64,000 bases of DNA from Mucilaginibacter gossypiicola (GTDB lineage: Bacteria > Bacteroidota > Bacteroidia > Sphingobacteriales > Sphingobacteriaceae), in the NCBI RefSeq assembly GCF_900110105.1, contig NZ_FOCL01000008.1, forward strand, positions 186,001 through 250,000, written 5' to 3'. The notes beneath the pieces are model-generated. The model saw only the letters and a program-made list of their open reading frames with translations. It did no database searches and was not told the origin of the DNA. How positions within the stretch are numbered: position 1 is the first letter of the stretch; every line of letters begins with the position of its first letter. Below are positions 7,844-16,866 of this stretch, piece by piece. Made by a program: the position numbers and the translations under genes.

Positions 7844-8602
7844 TTGGAAGATAGAAAGAAAAAGGTTAAAAGCATACTGGTTACTTTGCCTAAGCCCGAA
7901 AATGATAAAAATCCTTACGCCGAGCTGGCTAAAAAGCTTAACCTGAAAATTGATTTCAGATCATTTATTCACGTTGAGGGTGTGCCTGCTAAGGATTTCA
8001 GAAAAGAGAAGATTAACCTCGCTGATTTTAGCGCTGTGATCTTTACCAGTCGTAACTCGGCCGATCATTTTTTTCGCATATGCGAGGAGATGCGTTTTGA
8101 GGTGCCGGTTGAAATGAAATACTTTTGTCTTTCAGAAACCATCGCGCTTTATCTTCAAAAGTATATTCAATATCGTAAACGCAAGATCTTTTTTGGTAAG
8201 CAAACAGCTGCCGATCTTGCAGAGGTATTGAAGAAGCATTCATCTGAAAAATTTCTCTACCCATGCTCGGATGTTGCTGCAGAAGAAACCCAGCGCTTTT
8301 TGCTGGAGAACGGATATAACTTTACCCCTGCGGTACTTTTCCGTACAGTTTGCAGTGATCTTTCTGATCTGGCCGATGTATTTTACGATGTAATAGCATT
8401 TTTTAGTCCGTCGAGTATACAATCGTTGTATAAAAACTTTCCCGACTTTAAACAAAATAATACCCGCATAGCGGCCTTTGGAGCAACTACTCATAAGGCA
8501 GTGCTTGAGGCTGGTTTAATTTTAGATATACCTGCTCCAACCCCCGGTGCCCCGTCAATGACGATGGCCATTGAGCAATATGTAAAGCTTGTGAATAAAT
8601 AA
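7844..8602 (+). CDS. hemD: Uroporphyrinogen-III synthase
   Basis: 252 residues, TTG start. HemD cyclises hydroxymethylbilane to uroporphyrinogen III, a cytosolic step of heme synthesis. The two-domain HemD fold is suggested by the IFTSRNSADHFF block near residues 66-77 and the VIAFFSPSSIQSL block in the C-terminal half, which correspond to the conserved SxNAV-like and FTSxxxV-like motifs of the family. Follows DUF4271 closely; a stem-loop terminator lies at 8654-8694. Confidence 0.88.
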   Translation: MEDRKKKVKSILVTLPKPENDKNPYAELAKKLNLKIDFRSFIHVEGVPAKDFRKEKINLADFSAVIFTSRNSADHFFRICEEMRFEVPVEMKYFCLSETIALYLQKYIQYRKRKIFFGKQTAADLAEVLKKHSSEKFLYPCSDVAAEETQRFLLENGYNFTPAVLFRTVCSDLSDLADVFYDVIAFFSPSSIQSLYKNFPDFKQNNTRIAAFGATTHKAVLEAGLILDIPAPTPGAPSMTMAIEQYVKLVNK

Positions 8603-8653
8603 ATTAGGAATTTATTTAACCCGGCCGCAACTTTTTACTGTATTTACCCGTAT

Positions 8654-8694
8654 AACCGCTAACTAATTGTCATATTAACAATTGGTTAGCGGTT
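8654..8694 (+). terminator. Terminator after hemD
   Basis: 17-bp stem AACCGCTAACTAATTGT (8654-8670) / ACAATTGGTTAGCGGTT (8678-8694), one G-U pair, 7-nt loop; the following tract (TGTTAATTATAT) is only moderately T-rich. Confidence 0.65.
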
Positions 8695-8854
8695 TGTTAA
8701 TTATATAGCGTTTTGTGCTGTGTTGATAAGATAAGTATACAGTTTATCGATTCATAGAGTCAAAATATCGTTTTTTTAGCTTACATTGAGTAAAATGTAA
8801 TATATTCGGGCGTCGCATTGTGTTATAGTTATATAACTGATTTTGAATTGTAAA

Positions 8855-10171
8855 ATGAAGCAGATATACTTTTTAGTAGTAGTTTTAGCAGGTAGTGTAT
8901 TAAGTGGTTGTGGCCGCGGTGGTGGCGACCGGGGTGAAGTTGTGGGGGTGCCTGCAAGGTCGTTTAGGGCTGAAGTTCCTTACGGCATGGTTTATATTCC
9001 GGGTGGAAGCTTCCTTATGGGGCAAACCGATCAGGATGTAACTTTCGCTCAGATAGCACAAACCAAGCAGGTTACTGTTTCTCCATTTTTTATGGATCAA
9101 ACCGAAACCAGCAACAGTCAGTACAAAATGTTTGTTAACTGGGTTCGCGATTCAATAGCCATCAGCAGCTATATCAACGATAATAAATATTTTATCCAGC
9201 CTAAAGCCGGAGCCGGTAATAATAATGGCGGCAAAAAGTTCATTAACTGGGATTATGTAAAGAAAAATCCTATTTGGAGCAGCAAAAATGGTCAGGCCAG
9301 CAACGCTCAAAAGTTGCAGGGTATGTATTACCAGGGCGATGACCGCGTATTTGACCGCAATGAGGTTGATGTACGTTTGTTAAAATATAACTATGCGCTG
9401 TTTACCCTGCGCGATGCTGCTGATCATCATAACGATAAAACAAAACATCGCTCGGACTTTATTGTTCGCGATACAGTGGCAGTATACCCGGATACCCTTG
9501 TTTGGTTAAGCGACTTTTCATATGCTGCTAACGAACCTATGGTTGAAAGCTATTTTTCACATCCGGCCTTCCGTAACTATCCTGTTGTAGGTGTAACCTG
9601 GAGGCAGGCGCGTGCTTACGCAGTATGGCGTACTCGTTATAACGACGCTTATAAAGATAAACGCCGTTTAGCTCACCGTGCACCTTATAGCTTGCCAACA
9701 GAAGCTGAGTTTGAATATGCAGCACGCGGTGGCAGGATAGGTACCGATTATCCATGGGGCGGCCCTTACATTAAAAATGCTAAAGGGTGCTTACTGGCAA
9801 ACTTTAAACCTGGCCGTGGTAATTATACAGATGATGGCGGGGCATATACAGTTCCAGTTCGTTCATATTTCCCTAACGATTACGGCTTATATAACATGGC
9901 AGGCAACGTGGCCGAATGGACATTATCTGCTTTTGACGAATCGGCATCAACATTTGTGCATGACCTTGCACCAACCTTTAATTACGAAGCTAAATCTACC
10001 GACCCCGAAATATTGAAACGTAAAGTTGTACGCGGTGGTTCATGGAAAGATATAGGATATTTTCTTCAAAACTCAACCCGGACCTACGAATACCAGGATA
10101 CCGCTAAATCATATATCGGTTTCCGTTGTGTAACCCATTATTTAGGGCGCGACATCACAGACAAACGCTAA
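8855..10171 (+). CDS. gldK: T9SS ring lipoprotein GldK (PorK)
   Basis: Lipoprotein with an FGE-sulfatase/SUMF1-like domain. Starting at the ATG at 8855 the signal ends in the lipobox VLSGC (C19). The FGE-type blocks are clear: MVYIPGGSFLMGQTD after the signal, FFMDQTETSNSQYKMF, PVVGVTWRQARAYAVW, LPTEAEFEYAARGG, YNMAGNVAEW and the C-terminal VVRGGSWKD...YIGFRCV. In GldK/PorK this fold is structural, forming the periplasmic ring with GldN under the outer membrane. First gene of gldKLMN. The 240-bp upstream gap presumably holds the promoter, though I see no strong -33/-7 pair. Confidence 0.95.
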   Translation: MKQIYFLVVVLAGSVLSGCGRGGGDRGEVVGVPARSFRAEVPYGMVYIPGGSFLMGQTDQDVTFAQIAQTKQVTVSPFFMDQTETSNSQYKMFVNWVRDSIAISSYINDNKYFIQPKAGAGNNNGGKKFINWDYVKKNPIWSSKNGQASNAQKLQGMYYQGDDRVFDRNEVDVRLLKYNYALFTLRDAADHHNDKTKHRSDFIVRDTVAVYPDTLVWLSDFSYAANEPMVESYFSHPAFRNYPVVGVTWRQARAYAVWRTRYNDAYKDKRRLAHRAPYSLPTEAEFEYAARGGRIGTDYPWGGPYIKNAKGCLLANFKPGRGNYTDDGGAYTVPVRSYFPNDYGLYNMAGNVAEWTLSAFDESASTFVHDLAPTFNYEAKSTDPEILKRKVVRGGSWKDIGYFLQNSTRTYEYQDTAKSYIGFRCVTHYLGRDITDKR

Positions 10172-10239
10172 TTCAAATTAGTTAAAGCAAGCAAACAATC
10201 AAATCAAAAAATAACAAAGTTTACTTCTGAATTATTATT

Positions 10240-11043
10240 ATGGCTGGAAAGAAAAAACCTTACGGAATAGGTAACATCGTATCATGGGGTGCTACAGTGG
10301 TGATTATAGGGTTAATGTTTAAAATTTTGCACTGGCCTGGTGCCACCTACTGGATAGCAGGAGGGCTTATAATGGAAGCTATACTGTTTTTTATATTAGG
10401 TTTTCAGAGAGAAGACAAAGACATTGATTGGGTGCGCGTATATCCCGAACTAAGCGAAGATTTTCAGGGCGAACTTCCAAAAGCAACCGTTAGAAATGCT
10501 GGCAATAATGCGGGCCCTTCAACAACAGCTGCTTTGGATAAAATGATGGAAGATGCCAAAATTGGCCCGGAACTGGTACGCAGCCTTGGTGATGGTTTAC
10601 GCACATTTGGTGACAAAGTAGCTGCAATATCGCGAGTTACCGACGCAGGCGAAGCTACTGTAGCTTTTACTGCTAAAGTTAAAGACGCAACTGCGAGCTA
10701 TGAAAAGCTAAGTGTTTCTTTTGAAAAAGCATCAGCTAACTTAACCGAAATGGCTAATTCAAATGTCGACTCAAAAGCCTATCATGACCAGATTAACCAA
10801 CTGGCAAAAAACTTATCGGCACTTAATGCCGTATACGAGCTGGAATTGCAAGATTCAAGTGCGCACTTAAAGTCAATGAATAAATTTTACCAGAACCTTG
10901 CGCTTACCATGAACAACTTCAATGAATCTATGGATGATTCAAGGCAGTTTAAGGAAGAGGTTGGTCGTTTGGCTAAAAACCTGGCATCATTAAACTCTAT
11001 TTATGGTAACATGCTTACTGCCATGAACCAGCCGCGTGTTTAA
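10240..11043 (+). CDS. gldL: T9SS motor protein GldL (PorL)
   Basis: 267-residue inner-membrane protein with two N-terminal membrane spans (about residues 12-30 and 36-55) and a long cytoplasmic coiled-coil-rich tail. The second span carries glutamate E46 (GLIMEAILFF), equivalent to the conserved proton-pathway glutamate known from Flavobacterium GldL. GldL and GldM together form the proton-motive-force-driven rotary motor of type IX secretion and gliding. 68-bp gap from gldK, 42 bp to gldM: one operon. Confidence 0.95.
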   Translation: MAGKKKPYGIGNIVSWGATVVIIGLMFKILHWPGATYWIAGGLIMEAILFFILGFQREDKDIDWVRVYPELSEDFQGELPKATVRNAGNNAGPSTTAALDKMMEDAKIGPELVRSLGDGLRTFGDKVAAISRVTDAGEATVAFTAKVKDATASYEKLSVSFEKASANLTEMANSNVDSKAYHDQINQLAKNLSALNAVYELELQDSSAHLKSMNKFYQNLALTMNNFNESMDDSRQFKEEVGRLAKNLASLNSIYGNMLTAMNQPRV

Positions 11044-11085
11044 TTATAATTAATTGATTGATTACCAAGAAAAGAATTAGAATAG

Positions 11086-12606
11086 ATGGCCGGAGGTAAG
11101 GAAACCCCAAGACAGCGAATGATAGGTATACTATACCTGGTACTATTGGGCCTTATTGCCCTTAACGTACCGGATAGCCTGTTAGACGCGTTTAAGAATA
11201 TTACAAATAGTTTGGATGCATCAACCAAAAACGTTAATACTGGTTTGCAAGCCACATACAGCGCTTTTGAAAATACTAAATTAAAAGAGCAAAAGGAAAG
11301 AGCTCAGCCCATTTACGATAAGGCTAAAGATGCAAGTAAAATAGCTGCAGAACTAAATACCTATGTTGAGCAGTTGAAAGCCAAATTGATTGAGGAAGGT
11401 GGCGGCATTAACCCTGAGATTGATGATGTTAACGCCCGGGATAACCTGGATATATCGCCCCGTATCATGATCAACCAAAAGAATGGGGAGAAACTGAAAG
11501 CTAAAATTGACGAAACCCGTCAAAGATTGCTTGAAGCCTTAGGTAAAGACAGCGTAGGTGTACAGTTTTCATTAAATACCATTGCGCCTAAAACGCACGG
11601 TGATGTTAAAAAATCATGGCAAGAGGCTAATTTTGGTGATGGTATACCTTTGGGTGCAGCGCTTACTACTTTAGCAAAAATTGAAGCTGATAATAAAAAC
11701 GCCGAAAATGAGGTGGTGAAAAAACTATTAGGCAAAATTGATCAGGCGCAGGTTACACTTGATAAGTTTAGCGCGGTAGTAGTAGCTCCAAGCAGCTATG
11801 TTATAGCCGGACAACCTTACACCGCGCAGATCTTTTTAACTGCTTATGATTCAAAGTCAAACCCCGATATCACTGTTAATGGTAGCAGGGTTTCTGTAAC
11901 GGATGGCAAAGGTAATTATACCGTTACCGCGAGTGGTGAAGGAAAACATAGCGTAGAAGGTTTTATCACGGTAAAAAATAATACAACCGGTAAAAATGAT
12001 TCTTATCCTTTTAAACAGGAATATACGGTAGCAAGGCCCTCTGCTGTTATTTCGCCTGATAAAATGAATGTGCTTTATATAGGTGTTCCCAATCCTATAT
12101 CAGTATCTGCACCAGGTGTAGCTGCAGGCGACTTAAACGTACATTTTAGCGGTGCCGGTTCTCTGAGCGGTTCGGGTGGCCATTATACAGCTACAGTGAG
12201 CAGCATAGGCCGTGCTACTATTTCCGTTAGTGGGGCAAAAGGAGCAGTTTTAGGCTCAACAGAATTCCGTATCAAAAGGATCCCTGACCCTAAGCCACAG
12301 TTTGCCGGTAAAAGCGGTGGTAACACCAGCTCGGCCAATATCAAAGCGCAAGACAGGCTTTTTGCCCAGCTTGATAACTTTGACTTTGATGCTAAATTTA
12401 ACGTAACGCACTTTACTATGCTGGTTGTAAAACCACGCCAGGATGCCATTATTTTATCAGGCTCGGGCGGTGACTTAACCAGTGCTATGCACAGTGCTTT
12501 AAATACGGTTACACCAGGAACTACTGTTATATTTAAAGATATCATTGCAGTAGGGCCAGACCATTCACCGCGGTCACTTGACCCGATTGTATTATCCGCA
12601 AATTAA
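11086..12606 (+). CDS. gldM: T9SS motor protein GldM (PorM)
   Basis: 506 residues: MAGGKETPRQRMIG opening with R9, the arginine known to pair with the GldL glutamate; one membrane span (about residues 12-30); then a periplasmic helical D1 region and three Ig-like domains, as in the GldM/PorM structures. The periplasmic shaft couples motor rotation to the GldK/GldN ring. Length is normal for the family (about 510-530). Ends 6 bp before gldN, which implies translational proximity within the operon. Confidence 0.95.
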   Translation: MAGGKETPRQRMIGILYLVLLGLIALNVPDSLLDAFKNITNSLDASTKNVNTGLQATYSAFENTKLKEQKERAQPIYDKAKDASKIAAELNTYVEQLKAKLIEEGGGINPEIDDVNARDNLDISPRIMINQKNGEKLKAKIDETRQRLLEALGKDSVGVQFSLNTIAPKTHGDVKKSWQEANFGDGIPLGAALTTLAKIEADNKNAENEVVKKLLGKIDQAQVTLDKFSAVVVAPSSYVIAGQPYTAQIFLTAYDSKSNPDITVNGSRVSVTDGKGNYTVTASGEGKHSVEGFITVKNNTTGKNDSYPFKQEYTVARPSAVISPDKMNVLYIGVPNPISVSAPGVAAGDLNVHFSGAGSLSGSGGHYTATVSSIGRATISVSGAKGAVLGSTEFRIKRIPDPKPQFAGKSGGNTSSANIKAQDRLFAQLDNFDFDAKFNVTHFTMLVVKPRQDAIILSGSGGDLTSAMHSALNTVTPGTTVIFKDIIAVGPDHSPRSLDPIVLSAN

Positions 12607-12612
12607 GCGCGT

Positions 12613-13587
12613 ATGAAAAAGAGAATTTTAGTTGTTATCCTGTGCCTTGCCTGCGTAAGCGCCTACGCGCAAAAAAAACGTACCAAAAGGCCTGCGAAAA
12701 AGACAACCACAGCCAGGCAAGTAACACAGAAACCTGTACAGGTTCAGCCGGATAACGTAACCAGCCAACAGCCGCTTGATACAGCACGTAAAATTGCTGC
12801 AAAACCTTTTGACAGGCCGCTTGATGGCTACTACAAAAAAAATAACATCATTAATGCCAAAGTTACGCCTTATCCTAACCTGCGTGAAAATGACGTTGCG
12901 TTTGCAAAGCGTGTTTGGCGCGAAATAGATGTGCGCGAAAAGATGAACCAGTACCTGGCTTCGCCGAAAGGCCGTTTAATTGACGTGTTGCTTGACGCCA
13001 TTAGCAGGGGCGAACTTACGGCATATGACCCTACTCCGGGTAAGAAAGATGATCCGGGAGGCGATGGTTTTACCACTCCTTTAACAGGTGCCCAGGCCCG
13101 CGGCCGTTTAGCATCCGACAGTAGTGTAGTTGAAAAACGTGACAAGGATAACAACGTAATATCATCTACCATGGTGGCTGGCGAATTTAATCCGGATAGT
13201 GTACTTAAATTCCGTATCAAAGAGGATTGGGTATTTGACAAACAGCGTTCGGTATTTGAGCCCCGCATTATAGGTATTGCACCATTAATTAAACCTAAAG
13301 GTGCCGGTACACTTGATATTGATTTTCAACCTGCTTTTTGGGTTTATTTCCCAGAAGCACGCCCTATACTTGCAACCAAAGAAGTTGTTAGCCGTAGCAG
13401 CGATGCCACCGGTTTAAGCTTCGACGACGTGTTTATCAAACGCATCTTTACCAGTTATATCGTAAAAGAAAGTAACGACAAGGATGAGCGTATAAAAGAT
13501 TATGCCCAGGGCATTGATAAGCTTTACGAATCGGAAAGGATCAAAAAATCCCTTCTTGACTGGGAGCTTAACCTTTGGCAGTACTAA
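12613..13587 (+). CDS. gldN: T9SS ring protein GldN (PorN)
   Basis: 324-residue periplasmic protein: signal peptide (cleavage at AYAQ, about residue 20), a basic linker with KKRTKRPAKK, then the GldN core with PYPNLRENDVAFAKRVWREI and RIKEDWVFDKQRSVFEPRIIGIAP, both hallmark segments. It binds GldK to build the outer-membrane-proximal ring. Last gene of gldKLMN, followed by a strong terminator at 13613-13652. Confidence 0.95.
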   Translation: MKKRILVVILCLACVSAYAQKKRTKRPAKKTTTARQVTQKPVQVQPDNVTSQQPLDTARKIAAKPFDRPLDGYYKKNNIINAKVTPYPNLRENDVAFAKRVWREIDVREKMNQYLASPKGRLIDVLLDAISRGELTAYDPTPGKKDDPGGDGFTTPLTGAQARGRLASDSSVVEKRDKDNNVISSTMVAGEFNPDSVLKFRIKEDWVFDKQRSVFEPRIIGIAPLIKPKGAGTLDIDFQPAFWVYFPEARPILATKEVVSRSSDATGLSFDDVFIKRIFTSYIVKESNDKDERIKDYAQGIDKLYESERIKKSLLDWELNLWQY

Positions 13588-13612
13588 CAGGTTAAAGATT
13601 AAACAAGATTTT

Positions 13613-13652
13613 ACAAAACAGGCGATGAATTTTCATCGCCTGTTTTGTTTTA
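13613..13652 (+). terminator. Terminator of the gldKLMN operon
   Basis: Perfect 17-bp stem (13613-13629 with 13632-13648; core CAGGCGATGAA/TTCATCGCCTG) and 2-nt loop, followed by TTTATATG. Confidence 0.9.
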
Positions 13653-13702
13653 TATGCCTTTTGCCTTTGGAGTTTATCATGGGGCTTAAAAGCAAAAATG
13701 TA

Positions 13703-13800
13703 GTCATGTTGAACTTGTTTCAACACCACACTCGCTAAACAACCATGCTAAGCAAATCTGCTACTTGTGGTGTGGGTTGCCGAAACAAGTTCGGCACGAC
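13703..13800. repeat. REP-like inverted pair (GAACTTGTTTC core)
   Basis: Left arm 13703-13730 and right arm 13766-13800 are inverted copies sharing GAACTTGTTTC flanked by TCATG/TCGTG and CCACA. The two strands of each arm also pair locally (TTGAACTTGTTTCAA and GCCGAACAAGTTCGGC-like). The rest of this 474-bp gene-free gap (13588-14061) holds the gldN terminator, a doubled CGACCAACTCCC (13860 and 13881) and a small hairpin AGCCCT-TTC-AGGGCT (13930-13944). Confidence 0.65.
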
Positions 13801-14061
13801 GTTGCGGTAGATTTTATATGCAATTCTCACCTCCCGCCTGACCAATAACTTAAAGCTTTCGACCAACTCCCCAAAAAATCCGACCAACTCCCGAAAGTGG
13901 GGTAAATAGTGCCTTTTTAGCGTTTGCCGAGCCCTTTCAGGGCTTTGTCTATTTATATCAACAGCTGGTATAACTCTTTTTAGCAGTCAAAATATATGTT
14001 GTTCATTTGATCATTGAAAACAACAACACAACATATTTAAAAACATTAAAACCTTAAAGCC

Positions 14062-14457
14062 ATGAAAACCTCAATAAAATTATCAGCCTTATTTGTATTA
14101 TTAACTGCAGGTGTATTTGCTACCACAGTAGCCAAAGCCGACGAAGGTGGTGCCGATGTTACCCCTAAAGCCAAAGAAGTTGTAAGTTTCAAAGCCCTTG
14201 ACCATGATCGTGGTTTAAAAGTGAACTTTGCAAAAACTGAAGATGGAAAGTCTGTGGTAAAGGTTTACAACAAAGACAATGAGCTTTTATTGAAAGACAT
14301 TGTGCCAAGCAAAACCGATGTAAGCAAAGGCTATGTGTTAAACGGTTTGGCAGATGGTGAATACACTATGGAGATCTACACCAACAACCAGGTGGTTAAA
14401 AAATCAATCCATGTTTACCAGGATGGCGATCAAAAATCATTTTATATAGCTCAGTAA
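14062..14457 (+). CDS. Small secreted Ig-like protein of unknown function
   Basis: 131 residues with signal peptide (cleavage near AKAD, about residue 26). The mature 105 residues look like one beta-sandwich: KVYNKDNELLLKDIVPS, GYVLNGLADGEYTMEIYT and KKSIHVYQDGD follow the strand pattern of the C-terminal sorting-like or DUF3244-like small domains of Bacteroidota, but there is no cargo domain before it, so it is not a T9SS cargo in the usual sense. Monocistronic: 474-bp gap before, terminator after. Confidence 0.75.
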   Translation: MKTSIKLSALFVLLTAGVFATTVAKADEGGADVTPKAKEVVSFKALDHDRGLKVNFAKTEDGKSVVKVYNKDNELLLKDIVPSKTDVSKGYVLNGLADGEYTMEIYTNNQVVKKSIHVYQDGDQKSFYIAQ

Positions 14458-14484
14458 TAAAAATCACTACCCCACTATATAAAG

Positions 14485-14520
14485 AAGGCCCGGTTGATTG
14501 AACCGGGCCTTTGTTTTTTA
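14485..14520. terminator. Bidirectional terminator between the secreted protein gene and uvrC
   Basis: Perfect 11-bp GC-rich stem AAGGCCCGGTT (14485-14495) / AACCGGGCCTT (14501-14511), 5-nt loop, followed by TGTTTTTTA on the plus strand. The convergent uvrC gene ends 13 bp further on. Confidence 0.85.
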
Positions 14521-14532
14521 TAAGAACAGATA

Positions 14533-16353
14533 TTAGCCTTGTTCAACCTCTGCTCCGCCACCAAAATACGCTAATATTGCTTTGGCTTGTTTAAGGTTCA
14601 CTACTTCAAGCAATGTTTCTTCATTAGCTTCCCTGATCTTCTTTACCGACTTAAAGTACTTAAGCAGCTTTTCGGCGGTAGTTTTGCCTATGCCTTCTAT
14701 CAGTTCAAGCTCGGTTACCAGTGTACCTTTATCACGTTTTTTGCGGTGGAAAGTGATGCCAAAGCGGTGGGCCTCATCGCGCAGGTGCTGGATAACTTTA
14801 AGCGTTTCTGATTTTTTGTCGAGATATAACGGATATTGATCATTAGGATAATAAAGCTCTTCCAGGCGTTTGGCAATACCTATTACGGTTACTTTTTTAT
14901 CGATACCCAATAATTTGAGACTGTGCATAGCCGATGATAACTGTCCCTTACCGCCGTCAATTACAATAAGCTGTGGTAACTCTGTGCCTTCATCCAGCAT
15001 GCGGCGGTAGCGGCGGTGTACGGCTTCTTCCATAGTGGCAAAGTCGTTAGGTCCCTCAACGGTTTTAACATTGAAGTGGCGGTAGTCTTTTTTAGATGGT
15101 TTTCCATCTTTAAATACCACAATGGCCGATACCGGGTATTTGCCCTGGAAGTTAGAGTTATCAAAACATTCAATGTGGCGTGGCAGCTGGTTCATGCGCA
15201 GGTCTTTCATCATCTGCGTTAGCAACCGCTCTGTGCGGATCTCGGGATTTAGTTTTTCGTACTGATCAATCTTTTCTTTTTTGAAGAACTGCACATTCTT
15301 TTGCGAAAGATCAAGCAGCTTACGTTTTTCTCCCAATTTCGGAACCGTGAATTTGATGTTAGGATGGTCTTCAAGGTCGATATCAAACGGAACGATGATT
15401 TCCTTGCTGTCGCTGCTGTAACGGCTCCTGAATTCGGATATGGCCAGAGTAAGCAATTCTTCATCGCTTTCATCAAGCCGTTTTTTTAGTTCGATGGTTT
15501 GCGTTTGGATGATAGTGCCATTCATCACCTTCAAAAAGTTGACGAAAGCCAGTTTTTCTTCAGATGCAATGCTGAACACATCCACATCGGTAATAGATGA
15601 GTTAACAACGGTTGATTTGCTTTGATAATTTTCCAGCAGTTCAAACTTGCGTTTAAGCCGGTGGGCCAGCTCAAAGTTCATCTCCATGGCTGCGGCTTCC
15701 ATCTCATTTTTTAGGCGACGAAGAACCGCACCTATTTTGCCATTAAGAATATCCTTAATTTCCTCGATGCTGTTATCGTAGTCATCTTCGGTTTGATAGT
15801 TTTGGCAGGGCCCTTTGCAATTACCCAGCTGGTATTCTAAACAAACCTTAAACTTACCTTTGTCGATATTTTCGCGGGTAAGTTGTAGGTTGCAGGTGCG
15901 TAAAGGGTAAGTTTCTTTAATAAGCCCCAAAATGTTATGCATCATGCTCACCGATGCATAAGGCCCAAGATATTTGGAGCCGTCTTTTATAATACGGCGA
16001 GTCCAGAAAATGCGTGGAAAATTCTCGTTTTTAATGATGATCCAGGGATAGGTCTTATCATCCTTAAGCAGCACGTTGTAACGCGGCTGATGCTTCTTGA
16101 TCATGCTGTTTTCCAGCAGCCAGGCATCAACCTCGGTATCAACTATGGTAAAAGTAATAGCACGGATTTTGGATACCAGCACCCGGGTTTTAGCATTAAT
16201 ATGGATATCCTGGTTAAAATATGAGCCAACACGGTTGCGCAGGTCTTTAGCCTTGCCAATATATATCAATTCCTGCTCACTATCCCAGTATTGATATACC
16301 CCGGGTTTATGAGGGATGTTTTTTAGTGCTGCCCTGTAATCGAATTGGTTCAT
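14533..16353 (-). CDS. uvrC: UvrABC excinuclease subunit C
   Basis: 606 residues, normal family length. The N-terminal GIY-YIG nuclease (GVY at 18-20, YIG at 31-33) makes the 3' incision; a four-cysteine cluster follows (C...C...CKGPC, about residues 155-185); then a UVR coil near 205-240 that contacts UvrB; the RNase H-like second nuclease region with ECFDNSNFQG; and C-terminal helix-hairpin-helix motifs (ELIEGIGKTTAEKLL). Cytosolic nucleotide excision repair. Its start codon lies inside the first units of a degenerate TTCATTAG repeat (16347-16380). Confidence 0.95.
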   Translation of the reverse strand: MNQFDYRAALKNIPHKPGVYQYWDSEQELIYIGKAKDLRNRVGSYFNQDIHINAKTRVLVSKIRAITFTIVDTEVDAWLLENSMIKKHQPRYNVLLKDDKTYPWIIIKNENFPRIFWTRRIIKDGSKYLGPYASVSMMHNILGLIKETYPLRTCNLQLTRENIDKGKFKVCLEYQLGNCKGPCQNYQTEDDYDNSIEEIKDILNGKIGAVLRRLKNEMEAAAMEMNFELAHRLKRKFELLENYQSKSTVVNSSITDVDVFSIASEEKLAFVNFLKVMNGTIIQTQTIELKKRLDESDEELLTLAISEFRSRYSSDSKEIIVPFDIDLEDHPNIKFTVPKLGEKRKLLDLSQKNVQFFKKEKIDQYEKLNPEIRTERLLTQMMKDLRMNQLPRHIECFDNSNFQGKYPVSAIVVFKDGKPSKKDYRHFNVKTVEGPNDFATMEEAVHRRYRRMLDEGTELPQLIVIDGGKGQLSSAMHSLKLLGIDKKVTVIGIAKRLEELYYPNDQYPLYLDKKSETLKVIQHLRDEAHRFGITFHRKKRDKGTLVTELELIEGIGKTTAEKLLKYFKSVKKIREANEETLLEVVNLKQAKAILAYFGGGAEVEQG

Positions 16354-16380
16354 TAGTTCATTAGTTCACTGGTTCATTGG
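16347..16380. repeat. Left arm of TTCATTAG/TTCACTGG degenerate octamer repeat
   Basis: About four consecutive 8-9-bp units of the form TTCAYTRG, starting at the uvrC start codon. The inverted counterpart is at 16832-16865, so the pair brackets the four-helix-bundle gene. The same units form the perfect hairpin at 41372-41464. Confidence 0.7.
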
Positions 16381-16431
16381 TCTGCTTGGTGATTGTCCCC
16401 CGCTTTACCAATAAATGCAGTTTATCGTTTA

Positions 16432-16815
16432 TTACTCTCCCTTGTCATTTCCGTTCCGCTTGCCAATGAATTTAAGGTACGCATTTAATTTAATATGAAT
16501 GACCTGGAGCTTTTCAAACAGATCGTTGAATTGCTCCTCAGTTATTAGGTTTCTTTTCTTCGACTTTTGCAGCCAGCCTTTTGTTTCCAAAATTGAACCA
16601 CGGCTAAAGTAACAGAAATTGCGATTTTCTTTATAGTGGTACCTTCCATAGCCTTCCGCGATATTCGCACTGATAGAATCAGCTGAACGGACTATTTGTT
16701 TTCCAACAGTATCCTTGGTAAAATAGTCCCATCCACTTACAAGAAACCAAATTTCGTCGCTGAAACTATCAGCCAATCTGTATACTTCTAAGTCTTCGAG
16801 CGTGTGATGACTCAT
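16432..16815 (-). CDS. Four-helix-bundle protein (23S rRNA-intervening-sequence S23 family)
   Basis: 127 residues of the S23/IVP four-helix-bundle family: LEVYRLADSFSDEIW opening, KQIVRSADSISANIAEGYGR and the NFCYFSRGSILETKGWL block are typical. First known from intervening sequences in 23S rRNA, the family is scattered through Bacteroidota genomes outside rRNA and its function is still unclear. Here it stands alone between uvrC and pbp1A and is bracketed by inverted arms of one short-repeat family (16347-16380 and 16832-16865), suggesting that it arrived as a cassette. Confidence 0.9.
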   Translation of the reverse strand: MSHHTLEDLEVYRLADSFSDEIWFLVSGWDYFTKDTVGKQIVRSADSISANIAEGYGRYHYKENRNFCYFSRGSILETKGWLQKSKKRNLITEEQFNDLFEKLQVIHIKLNAYLKFIGKRNGNDKGE

Positions 16816-16831
16816 GCTATTGAACTATTTA

Positions 16832-16865
16832 CCAATGAACTAATGAACAAGTGAACCAATGAACT
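16832..16865. repeat. Right (inverted) arm of the TTCATTAG/TTCACTGG repeat
   Basis: CCAATGAAC/TAATGAAC/AAGTGAAC/CAATGAAC units, i.e. the reverse complement of the units at 16347-16380, 450 bp away on the far side of the four-helix-bundle gene and directly before the end of the PBP gene. Confidence 0.7.
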
Positions 16866-16866
16866 A

